From: Zhengitettix transpicula
Lineage: Eukaryota; Arthropoda; Insecta; Orthoptera; Tetrigidae
Length of the DNA: 64,000 nt
Direction of reading: 5' to 3'
Assembly: GCA_037074705.1 (NCBI GenBank)
Contig: CM073591.1
Location: 36,932,587 to 36,996,586, forward strand
A model generated the notes under the pieces. The model had not been told where the DNA came from, ran no database searches, and was given only the letters and a program-made list of their open reading frames with translations. Of the stretch, positions 47,930 through 59,200 are shown one piece after another (position 1 is the first letter of the stretch; every line of letters begins with the position of its first letter). The position numbers were made by a program, and so were the translations under genes.

Positions 47930-50238
47930 GTAGTATGACATTAAAATATTAAACGTCACGCTTCTTAGATTAATAAATCACACCTAATTTATGTAACTTC
48001 GAGTGAAGATTTTTTTAAAAAGATTTCCGGCTTGAATGTATTTGTCTGAGATTCGCCGCAGATAGTTGCGGTCTCCTATCGTCTATTTATGAATGAGAAT
48101 ATACCTCACGCCAGTTTTGCGCTTTCTCTGTCTGAGATGTATGTGAACGAAACGTACGATCGAGGTAGAATCCTGTCGATTTTACAGAAGATCTTTAGGT
48201 CTTCAAAAAAAAAACCTGGTTGAAGAACAGGTCATTAGTAAAAGTCAATTTCAGAGAAATAGAACAAAAATGGAACCTTATGTAGATACCAAGTTCGTAA
48301 ACACAAATGAAGTGCCGCAAGGAGGGTTTCTTAGTGCAATAGAGAACCGAATAGATATACTAATCCGGGACACGTGCGTCCGAATGACTAATTTACGTTT
48401 CACACGCAAAACATTATGCTTCAATAAGAGAGAAAGTGTCGCGAGACGTGGAATGTGTGTTGATAGTGCGTTGTAGCTGAGATGAGAGGTGCTGGTGTTG
48501 CGAATTCCGGGTCCTCTCCCACGGCTCTCCCATCCTACCAGTTCGCACAGATATACAGTTTAGTCCTGACGCAAGCGAAGCGACGACAACAACACCAGGA
48601 TAATTGTTATCTGTCCTTTCCGAGAAATCGCCGTCGCCAGACGCGAGGGCCCACGCGCGTGTTACAAATGCCGTGTGAGGAGAGGAACATATCACGTTTA
48701 AGAGAAGAAGCTGGGAGTGGAAAAACTTCTAATAAAAATCGAAAGAAAACTCCGGGCCTCAGAAAAAAAACATTCATATTTACCTCAAAACACTTCAAAG
48801 GAATAAAGAGCATAAAAGTAAATTTCAGGAGGTCCACAACCCAGTTATAATACCATGATTTCACTCATTGCTGATATAACCTCTGATAAAATGCTCGTCT
48901 TGAAGATTGAGGGACTGAATCGACTCATATCGTGAACTAACGTAACAGAGTGTTTCATATTACAAATGTTAGTCTCCGTATAATCCTCTTAATATCGTCA
49001 CAGTCACTAAATATTTAACTCAGAAAAAGGTTCGCCACTCACGGCAAGCTCCAGAATGATGATAAAAAAATTTGCTGTTGCTGGAATCGTTTATCTGAGT
49101 ATCGCCCTTCTTTTCTGAAAAACGTTTCGCATATAATTAAGACACCAATGTCTCAAATGGGTTTACCAGACTTTTTCAGGTTATAAAGTACAAATGTCTG
49201 GCTTAGATTTCCTAATCCGGTAATTCAAAATAAGATATTAATTGTAGAAAATAATATTAATCTTCACGGGTTTCGCCAACATTTAGCAGATTCTAAAACA
49301 AGACAGTTGTAGATAAAGCACATTGTCGTCGCAGTACATCGACGAGGCATTTTGGACGAAAGCCGTTGTGGGGGGTGGGGCGCGGGGGGAGGGGGTGGTT
49401 ATTCAATGAAATCGGAATACGTGTAGACGTGGCGGAGGAAGCGGCTAGCAAATTGTGGCCGGGGAGATAGGAGAACAAAAAGCGATGAAAATATCCTGCA
49501 CGACTACGACGACGACGACAAGCTAACCGGGCGGTAAATAGGGAGAGTGTTCTCCTCGTAATCGGAATCGAATACGAACGGAAGTATAGCGAAACATTGG
49601 GAAATACGCGAGCGGCGAAGGGACGGGGGAGGAAAACAGCGGCGGCGGAGTAGGATTCCATTATTAATAATGACCGGTTGTTATCTGCGAGCCTCACTCC
49701 TTGATGGGGAAGAAAACCACGGTTTCCCCCTGCAACGGCTGTAAAACGCGCGATAGCTGCGTCCAAAAAGAGTGCTGCTGGTTTTTACGGCGACGTGGGG
49801 AGGAGCTGGCTGCAGATGGTGTTAAGTGGTCCAGTGTCTCGGACCTGCACATCTCTCCGGAACTCGCAGTCGACAAGTAAACGGAGCAAACGAATTCGGC
49901 GCTATGACGTCAGCGGGGGGTGGAAATCGACTCCTCCTCTCAACATGTTAAGACGATATTGAAATAAATCTCTTAAACCCTTGAGCACCAACTTATTTAT
50001 CGAGTGTCAACGGAACAAGAGTTGCCGATAAAGTGGTTCACTCTCAGAAAAAAATGACGTTTCAAATTAATAAACGCTGTTCTTCTTCAGGGAAGGAACT
50101 TAAGAGATAGTCTTTCCTTGTTTTTCGAACCTGAATGAAATACGGGCTCCTTGAGTCATGGTTTCATGAGACCAGAAGTGAGGAACTTTCCGATAAGTTA
50201 CGTCTGTTTACTAAATAGATAAAAAAATTAAAAGCGAT

Positions 50239-50610
50239 TAAAGTGATAAAATAAATTCTAGGTTAAAATTAACCTTTAATCCTGTCAATAAAATTATCAT
50301 AGATATAAGATATCGATTCGTTAAAAATAATTACGGAAACTTTCGTCGATTTTCATCGACATAAGCACTTCAGAAATAAATGATTATATCGAAAAAATCG
50401 ACATGTTTATCGATTGGATATCTTATATATATATGAAAATTTTATTGAGAGGATTAAAGGTTAATTTTACCATAGAATTTATTTTATCACTTTATTTAAA
50501 ATCGACGAAAGCTTCAGTAAATATTTTTATCGAATAGATATCTTATATGTATGAAAATTTTATTGACAGGATTAAAGGTCAATTTTTAACATTGAATTGT
50601 TCACCTATTT
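50239..50610. repeat. Triplicated AT-rich repeat, one inverted and two direct copies
   Basis: Copy A (about 50239-50350) is the reverse complement of copies B (50387-50493) and C (50500-50610). The shared core is AATTTTATTGACAGGATTAA followed by AGGTTAATTTT, with ATATCTTATAT on one side and AAAATCGACGAAAG on the other. Such a cluster suggests repeated insertion or local duplication of one short element. Confidence 0.65.
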
Positions 50611-52025
50611 TAATTCGATAAAAAAATTCTGTTTACCGGAGTAAAGTTTTAAAGGTCAATACAGTACTTGAGTAGAAAACAACTACGTGGTATATATTGA
50701 GAATTTTTTTATTTATTTTATAGGGTATTCAAATTAAAGTTACTGGTTTGGATAGCTAGAAGCTCTATATTCCGAAGCATTTTTTTTTACACCAATGTTA
50801 ATTTCAAACTTAAAGCTGAAACAGTCTACCGTTATAAAGGTGAATGTTTCAATCGCCTAAGTCCGTAAAATGGCTCGACGTAAGCCGGAGTGACACTTTA
50901 AACTTGCAAATAATTGACGCCGGCGGTACCTTTAGGGGAAGAAGTGTACCAGAAGTCACGGTACCCACGTCGATTGTGTGCGTTCTGACGCGGGTAAACG
51001 GCGCGTAATTGGGTAATCTTGCCACGTGCGTCGACCCCACCGTGTTCACGCTCCATCTCCCTATTCAACACGACACGGGTTTTTTTTTAATTCACTCGGG
51101 ATCCTTTCCAGTAAATCGTGTTCCGAAACTCTTCAGTCGAAGCTCACAACATCCAGTAATTGGACAGGTCCAACAACGTGCTTGCTTTTCACAACGAAAT
51201 AATTTGAGTACTTTTGTTAACCGACTATCACGAATTAAACGGCTCGGTTCATCACGCGTTTAACCGGTTACAATTGGCATTACGAAAGGCTTAAAGTGGA
51301 AAACGGAGGCCTCCAAATAACGAGTCCGGTTTTCGGTTACTCCTGTAGCTTTATTAATTTTGAATTTAAAAATGGTCATATTAATGCCTATTACTTTTAC
51401 TATATATTATTAATTGTATCATATTAATCTTGCTTTGTTCTCAGAAAAACCGGTATAATGAAAAATTAAATTCTCTGTAGTCATCGGTGCTCTTCATTAA
51501 TTTGCACAGCCACGATATAATAATTTAGTGAGGTATAAAAATTAAGTAATTTCGTAAAAAAAAGAGCAGGTTTTCCATTTATTAAGAATGAGGATGTGGT
51601 TTGCTCTTACTGCGATTATTTATCTCGGTATTCAATTATACAAATTGCAGTTTCAGGAAATCCCAAATTTTTATTCTAATAAGTACAGCACGATTAACAG
51701 GGAAGGAAAGTACGTTTTTCAGTTTTCACGCAAAATACTGAATCAGTAACGTTTTGGAGGAATAAAAAAAACGTTGCTGCGTTCCTCTGAGATTGTTAAA
51801 TAAAACTACTGCTACAGGAATTGTTAAAATATATCGAATAAGTGGGCAGATGAGGGAAGGTGGATGACAGTATCAAACCGGTCACGCGGCTGCATGCATA
51901 TAATAAAAATTGTTGGCCATGTGCACACAGTCCTTCGTTGTGTCCGGGGTTCGACAGCTGTTGCGCGGCAGGAAATCGCTCCGATAACAAGCGCATTGTG
52001 TGTAGTGGGGCGTGAACCCGGTCCC

Positions 52026-52048
52026 CCACGCCACGCCACGCCACGCCA
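52026..52048. repeat. (CCACG)n short tandem repeat
   Basis: Four perfect CCACG units followed by a partial one, in a GC-richer patch of the giant intron. Confidence 0.9.
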
Positions 52049-55000
52049 CACTCGCGTGTTGCTACTACCAACACAACCCTCTCGCACTGCAACAATTCTC
52101 CACAGCAGAAGCCCGGCCTTTCTAAGAACGTGATTGTACCATTGCTACAAAGAACTACGTGGCCCGGAAGCAATACTTTAACGAGCAATGGAGAAAGAAA
52201 AAAACGGAGCGGAGTCTTTGACAGTGATTTGCGTTATCAATCCAAATTCAGCACCACGCTTTGGTTCCAGGAAAAAATAATAATAAAAAGTACTTACAAA
52301 ATTTTGTAATTTATCCTCTACAAGACTTTGAAACCAGATATTGTGAAGTGAGCTGTTACGATTCAGCATAGAATCATTATAAATTCTGAACACTTGTAAG
52401 GTTCATTAATAGAAATTTTATTGTTAAGGGGAAATAATTTGTTCCGCTTTATTTCGCGCTGTAACAGATAACTGCTTTTTGGTAACCATATTTAATACTA
52501 GAATCTCATCGGACGAGGTCATCCTATCTTTTAGTGTTGTATAGGCAAAATGATAGTGCCGTGTTGACTTTTTTTTTCCTCGCAGTCTGTGTAGTCTCTG
52601 AATGAAGTATTTATATGTACGATCTATGATATTTCTGTTTAGAAAAAACATATCCACACATTTGATATATTAAATGATTTTCCGTGTAAGTGACATTATT
52701 TTAAAATGAAAAAAAATTACGTCTGATTGAAAATAAAGAATAATAAAGATAAACTATTCAGAAAATAAAGTGGCAATATAAATACCACATTATTTTTTTA
52801 TATTATCACTTTTTTGTCTGAATTGGCTATTATTCCCATACATTATTTTATTTATAAATATTTCATATTTACCCAGGCATGTCATTTTACTGTTGAAAAA
52901 AAAATCAGCTTTTGTGTGAATGTTGTCCACATTTCTGACGATGCTCTTTGGTCCTGCGCTGATTTTCAGAACGTAGGTTTAGTATACGGCTTCCCAAACT
53001 TTGCGCTCGTAAGCTTGTAAGTGCAGCCAGAATTATTGAAGTTATACGATTTTAATTAAAGGTTTTCGGCTAAAAGTAAAGGCTAGAGCGACTTTATGAC
53101 TGACATGCATCTCCTCTGGTGGATTTAATGTTCGGAAGGTTAGTGAGGATATATTTGAACGTTAGCAGGTCTCGGGAGCGTCTCTAAGTATTGCTAGAAT
53201 TTCTAGTCAGTACAGTGCGGATAGGTGGTGTGTGTCTGTGTGTGTGTGTGCGTGTAAGGCTTGCGGAAGTGACGCTAGCGACCAGACAAGTCCATCAGCA
53301 ATCGACCACGCGTGTCTCCGCTCCTTCGCAGGGGACTATACCACAACAACACTCGCGCACTTCTCGCCAATTTCCACACACATTAACGGAGTTAATATAA
53401 TGCATTCGTCACATCTGTGACACGTGCTAACCAATGTTTTCTGATATTTGTTCACGCAACGTCCTTATCCCGCTCATAACTTGATTTCTGTATGTAAGAC
53501 TTCAGGAATGTCGAGACTTTGGGAAAGTTTCTTTCCTATAAAAAAAATCAATCTTTCTCACAACCAAAATATTTCATTTATAGACCACAGCATCTAGAAG
53601 TATTAATGGTCGAAAGAAGACGAGCTGTCTCCTTAGATACTATGACGTTGCTTAAGTATACTCACTAGGCAAAGCAATGTTCAGACTTCCAGGAAAGCTA
53701 CATAAATAAAGGAACAAAAACCTTGATTTTTTTCTTATTCCAATCAGAATCTATCACGTTTCCTTTAACAAAAACGCAGTTACAAAAATATACGAATAAG
53801 CATGCTATTATCGAATAACGTTGTCCGTCAGCACGGTTACTGATGAACTCCAAGCACCTGGAATATGAGCGACAGTGAAATTTAAAATAATATGCTTCGT
53901 CCATTTGCCAGGACAATAACTACTATGTGAGTTTAGATTTTCTGCCGATGTAAATTATTATTATTTTCTCTTAGATTTCAACCGTTTTTATTTTGCGTGA
54001 AGATGATGATAATAGAAGCTATAAAACGTCGGACAAATTTCGAACACAATGCAGTGGAAATGCTGTAAACGCTGTTCCACGAACATTATGGCAATAATAA
54101 GTCTTGAATATCTGCGTTATCTTAGGGTTACGGCTTTGGATCCAGGCGTCTCTAGGAATGTTTAAACTGAAGAATGGAACACCGTGAGTGTCGGAGAAAC
54201 TTGAGGACGAGTTGCCACGGAGGTGGAGTGCCGCCCCCGGTCGCTGATCCTGAGGGATAATGCGAGGAGCCAGGAATAGCAGGGACAGGTGCGGTGATTC
54301 ATCGGCCGATATCAGGCAGGCAGGCAACCTATTCCCGGCCTTGGCACGCGGACCACAATGCACAAATTCTGCTCCATCGCGACAATCACATCATCACTTG
54401 CTATCGTGTATTACATGTACCTCGGAATTTTGATAAAATGATACGACAATTTTATTTTTAAACGCTCATGACCTTCTGAATAGCTGAGAACATTTAAATA
54501 TGCAAGCAACGTCAGCTTAACTTTAATTTAGTATCTTCAAAGACCAACAAGCTAGGACACGTAGAAGGCATTGAAAATAGGACAATACAGACTATTGAAA
54601 AAATCCTAATGGCTTTCAACATAGGAATAAGAATTACAGAAAATTATGTATAGCCCTATATAACTTAAATAATTCTATATTAACAGTGTCTATATGTACA
54701 GTTTAGGATAAATGGGACTTATGACAAACTGAACGATATTTAACGTTCCAAATTGAGTGAGTGACCTGCCTCAGAAACTAGATTCCAAGGGGGAATATTT
54801 ATCATGTTTAGTTGGTCTGGTTATTATGAGTATCAACGTTCGAGTTCTCCATTAATAGTTCATTTCTGAGGTACAAAATAAAAGTCCAAGAACTCTTCTT
54901 GTAAAGTTCAGGACGAAGTGATTTATGGTCAACCGAGTTGTAACCCAGGAGCAGTCAGAATCCTCGACCATGACCTGCGATTTCAAGGCTGAGGGCCTGT

Positions 55001-56078
55001 GCATGGTGATGAGGATGATGCAGGTAGAGAAGCTCTCAAAGATAGAAGCGACGCCGCGGCCTCAAAGTAAACAAGGAGGAGAAGGTGGCGCCTAGCCAAG
55101 GCGTCGACCACCCACAGACCCGCAAACCCGCAGACCCACCTGCTGTCCGTCAGCTCCGTCCCTGCCTCTTGTTTGTCTATCTGTCATCTTGTCCTGCCCA
55201 CCGCCTTGATACGTTCCAGATGTCGCCCATCTAATCCACTCGATTTCTCCCAACACACACATTCCCCTCGGCCCAAAGACTTCCGCTCACTTCCTTCAAC
55301 TAACATCGCGACTCGATCACAGAATATGGCAGCCGAACCCCACATTAGGTACTCACTATTCTCTTTAAACTTTACTGGACGGGATATAATCCGAAATAGC
55401 TTCCGAATCAATACCGTAGTGCATAAAATCATATCGGAGTGACAATGGGTCATTGGTCTTTGAAGGTTTCAAAGTCTGTTGTTAAATTATTCTGGTATCT
55501 GTACAGTTGTAACGACCGGAAGAATTGTAGTCCCATACGAAATGTTTGGGCGTCATATTTCCATTTCCAGCATCAGCACTTATCTCCTATCATGCCACCC
55601 ATAAAATAATTCGGTAAATTCCAGACTGTAGTTTTCGTAATGATATGAACGCGCTCCTTTTCCCCATTCCCTACGAAACTCGCGCCAATATAAAAGGAAC
55701 CAAGTCACCGGAAGGATGTTGAGAACTGATTCACTTCCAAACCAAAATGATTTTCTGAGGAAGGTCATTAGCAGAAAAAAATTAATTCAGCGCGCTGTGA
55801 CTAATTGCCTCAATGGTTACGTCAGGCTCTGATCGTAGCAATAGACGGGACACATTCTTTATCTATTTTCAGATCAGATTTAGTTACTGTTGGTCGTCCT
55901 CTGTACTTTTATGGATACTGAGTTATTAAATTTGGGAGGTGGGGTAGTGACTAATGATGGCTGATCCTGACAAGATAAAAGAAAGAATGATAACCCCTGA
56001 TGACGATTGGTGGAAGTGCGATGAATTCGTTACTATTGGTAACTATTGGTTCTCCAACATGAGAAGCTTAGAAATTAC

Positions 56079-56219
56079 CTCCTTGTCCTTAGCGGCGATC
56101 TCGTGCTCTAGGCTCGGTGGCTCCATGTCTGCAGAGGGCGCCTTCCCCTGGAGTCCGTGGTTCCCAGACGCCAGTTGCTCCTTGAGGGCGCTCACCTCCT
56201 TCTCCGCTAGCGTCGCTCG
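56079..56219 (-). CDS. ct: cut exon: N-terminal coiled-coil segment (RATLAEKEV...)
   Basis: This 141-bp exon encodes 47 residues and is phase 0 at both ends. It starts after a TTTCAG acceptor with RATLAEKEVSALKEQL, nearly identical to the start of the fly Cut segment RATLAEKEVNTLKEQL and similar to CUX1 RAEVAQREAETLREQL. It ends in EIAAKDKE at the donor GAG|GTAATT, matching CUX1 ELAAKERE. Cut is a nuclear transcription factor that specifies external sensory organs and the wing margin in flies; this N-terminal part forms a heptad-like coiled coil. In flies this exon is followed by hundreds of low-complexity residues that are absent here, so this protein is more like the vertebrate form at this point. 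It is separated from the next exon by a 36-kb intron. Confidence 0.92.
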
Positions 56220-59200
56220 CTGAAACACACCAAAACCAAGGCCAGGTCAGACACGTTCCATCTTCAACAGACGCGTGTATCTGAGTGGTCACCCTCCCCC
56301 ATCCCGTCACAATACACGGCGAAAAACAATACTTTCAAAAGCGAATCGAGGAAACAGAATGGACAGACACGGACTGAGCCAAACTCCTCCCTCACTGTTA
56401 CTCGATTACATAAAAATGTGTATAACTGCGGAGCTGGTTAATCGAGCCGGCTTTCACGTTTCAGGAATGCGTAAATTCTAAGACCTGGTAATGAACAAAA
56501 CGATCCTGGTGAGGCGAAACGTTTGTTCGGGCTTAGCTATTGTGGCGGAGGTTTCCCCAGTGCCAAGTATAATCACCATGGAAACTAAATTTATACCCCT
56601 CACTGCCGTATAAATATGAATGCGCAGATTATCTGTTTGCTCATATAAAATTATAGTCTCGTTATAAAATAAAAACTCATAATTATAATATTAGAACTGA
56701 GAGCATAGGGAAACGCCTGTTGAATGACTGATGGACTTATCACTCGTTCAACAATCAAACAGTTGTTGTTGATATGTTATGCTTGATGTTCCTCTTGGCG
56801 TCTTTGCCGAAGTCTCTGATTATGTGCGAAAACCGTCGGCAAATAATCAAAGCGATAACAGAGCAACAAATTAACAAAGATAATTATAAAATTACTGCAC
56901 GGCTGTAACCTCCTGGTTTTTGAAAACGAAGATGGACTTTGCACGTCATCGAGAGACTGGAACTACTTTGATTTATCCGTGGGACGATTCGAAATTATTA
57001 TTTAATTCTACACGTTTATATCCTCACAGCTTGTTCTCTAATTGGTTTTCATTTAATCATTTAAATTGGTTTTTATTTTATCCCGCTGCCGAATCTTGGC
57101 GTAAAGTAAAATTTAAGACGAGATGGCGGCCTTCCCGCGTGATCGCGACAGTAGGCGTTTGCAACCCTTCCTTCTCTTCCTCACTCTCAATACAATTCCC
57201 CAGCAGAAGCCAGCCCAGGCAGATCTCCATACTAGACTAAAACACTCATCTGCCATTGGCTAAAGCTAAGCAAATGGGAAAGGATTATGGCGTCGAGTCA
57301 TATTATCTCAGGCGTCCAAACGCTTCAAATTCACAATTCTCCTTCTCTCTCTGTCTGTCTCTCGGGCTTCTAATTCGCTTATTCCTACACATCAACATGG
57401 CGCGCTCCCTTTCCTTTATACTCCAAGGCAGAGCATTTATTTGTGCGTGTTAGTTACCAACTCCTTCCCCTTATCGCAGAGATACTGACGTGATTCCAGC
57501 ACGCGTCGCTTTCACCCCGCGTAATTAGCCGACGAATCTGAGACACGAGTAATTAAATAGACGTACATACGCACACTTTATCCCGCGGTTCGTCGTTTTT
57601 GGCCCCTACTCTCTTGTCACAGCGACTTAGTATTCGATAAATTACAAACATTTGGGCACGTTGTAAGAAAGTACTGGAGCACATCGGATATGCACAATCG
57701 GATGAGATAGGAACGGGCGTGGTTGAGAGCTGGTGAACAAACGTACCTGGACAAAATAATAGTTAAGAGCACAAAATTCTGCTGGAGCCGTTCTCTATAT
57801 TTGGACTTTGGGTAAAGCCAGAAGTTTGTATTCGAACTTAAAAAGAAATCAGAGGTTCAGTACTTTTACAAAAGTTGAGTTTTAAATCGAAATCATTGTC
57901 CATAGAGGACAACAAATCTAAATAAATTATATCTAGAGACAAATCGTACCTTTGGAATGTTTGTTGAATAGAACCAACCTAAGATGAAAGCCTGGAGACA
58001 GTTGGTCCCAAATATTTTACAGTGACCATACAGAAGTCAATCAGCAGCCTCTGTTCAAATATAACCAAACAGTTTACAAAACTTTAACTACTTCCAGATT
58101 TCAGAGTTCTCAAAGAGATATTTTTGGACATTTATTGGAAATAACTATCACATCGTTACTTTGAATGATGTTCGTGAAATCCTTTACAAAGTGTGCGGAC
58201 CTTCGTAAAATTTATTCTAGACGCAGAAGTGTCTTGTAACGTGACAGAACAACTCTGATGAAGTAACTGATGTGACATAGTCACCTGACAATATTGGTAT
58301 AGCAAAGAGGAAACGTCTGTACCGTTCCCGAGGGGAGTGATACAGCGGCACACCTGATCTGCCAGGTTTTATCACAGGATAGGCGACGCCATGTCGCGAA
58401 GCTTGCGCTCCGTCAGCGAGCCACGGTGATAAAAGCTGCAGAAGAGAACTGGTGTCATCGCTCCAAATAGCTTAAGTCACTCCAGACACTTCGCCATTCT
58501 TTCCATACACCATCATCGGCGTCATCCAAAGATCTCGGTAGGTGGCGAGCGGAGTAGAGCGGACCGCCATGTTTGAGATGTCGGCAGAGATTTACGACGC
58601 CTCGCTTCCGGTATTTTTAATGCCATTCCAGTTAAAAGTCGTCTCCCCTCTCCCTCCGAAATAAATATGACCGCAGCAACGGAGAGAACATCTCAAACAC
58701 ACACACAGAGACACACGTGGTGGTGGACAGTGCCAATAAAAGTGTCTCGACACGCGTGCGACCAGGCACGCACGGACCTACCTTCGAGGAGATATTCATA
58801 GAAACACAGATGCGAAGGATTAATCCCCCACGGGGGAGCGAAGGAGCACAAATAGGTTGTCTGTCCAATAATATCAATAAATAGTGGCGGGGGGGGGGGG
58901 AGCGTGGCTACACAGAATCCTATAAGGGAACCAAAATAGGTTCGTCGATCAAATCTGGCTCGATTCATGAGAGCTCAAAATATTGTTATAAAATGATTTA
59001 TACCATCTCTGGACGACTGATAATTAAAATAAATACTAAGGAGTGGTGAGGCGAAGGAAAAACCACGTTCGAAGAAATACGTGATTATTTCTTGAACTTT
59101 TATTCGTTTTTTGGATGATATTTACCTCATATAAAGAAGTACTTGTAAGGGAAAAAAATTCTCATGAATTACACACGAAATCTTCTTTACAAATTGGTTT

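Larger units (their letters stand above)
20130..56078 (-). other. ct: cut giant intron between coiled-coil exons, about 36 kb
   Basis: AT-rich DNA alternates with GC/CpG-rich islands, for example 21.2-22.5, 24.15-24.3, 28.4-28.6, 29.15-29.45, 37.3-37.8, 42.6-43.1, 44.6-45.2 and 45.5-45.8 kb. Transposon remnants cluster at 26.9-27.5, 35.9-36.3, 39.6-42.3, 46.5-46.9 and 50.0-50.6 kb. No conserved coding exon of a nested gene is recognisable. In flies much cut regulation lies in distal and intronic enhancers, so some GC-rich islands may be enhancers; this is inference. Confidence 0.7.

Noticed and set aside
8599..53558. Scattered Su(H)-type sites (YGTGRGAA), of interest because Notch activates cut
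   Set aside because: I count about six against roughly eight expected by chance in 64 kb, and they are not clustered.
58255..58325. CTGATGAAG...GAGGAAACG, a further hammerhead-like pair
   Set aside because: The loop between the two cores is over 50 nt and the stem is unclear, so it was not listed as a ribozyme.
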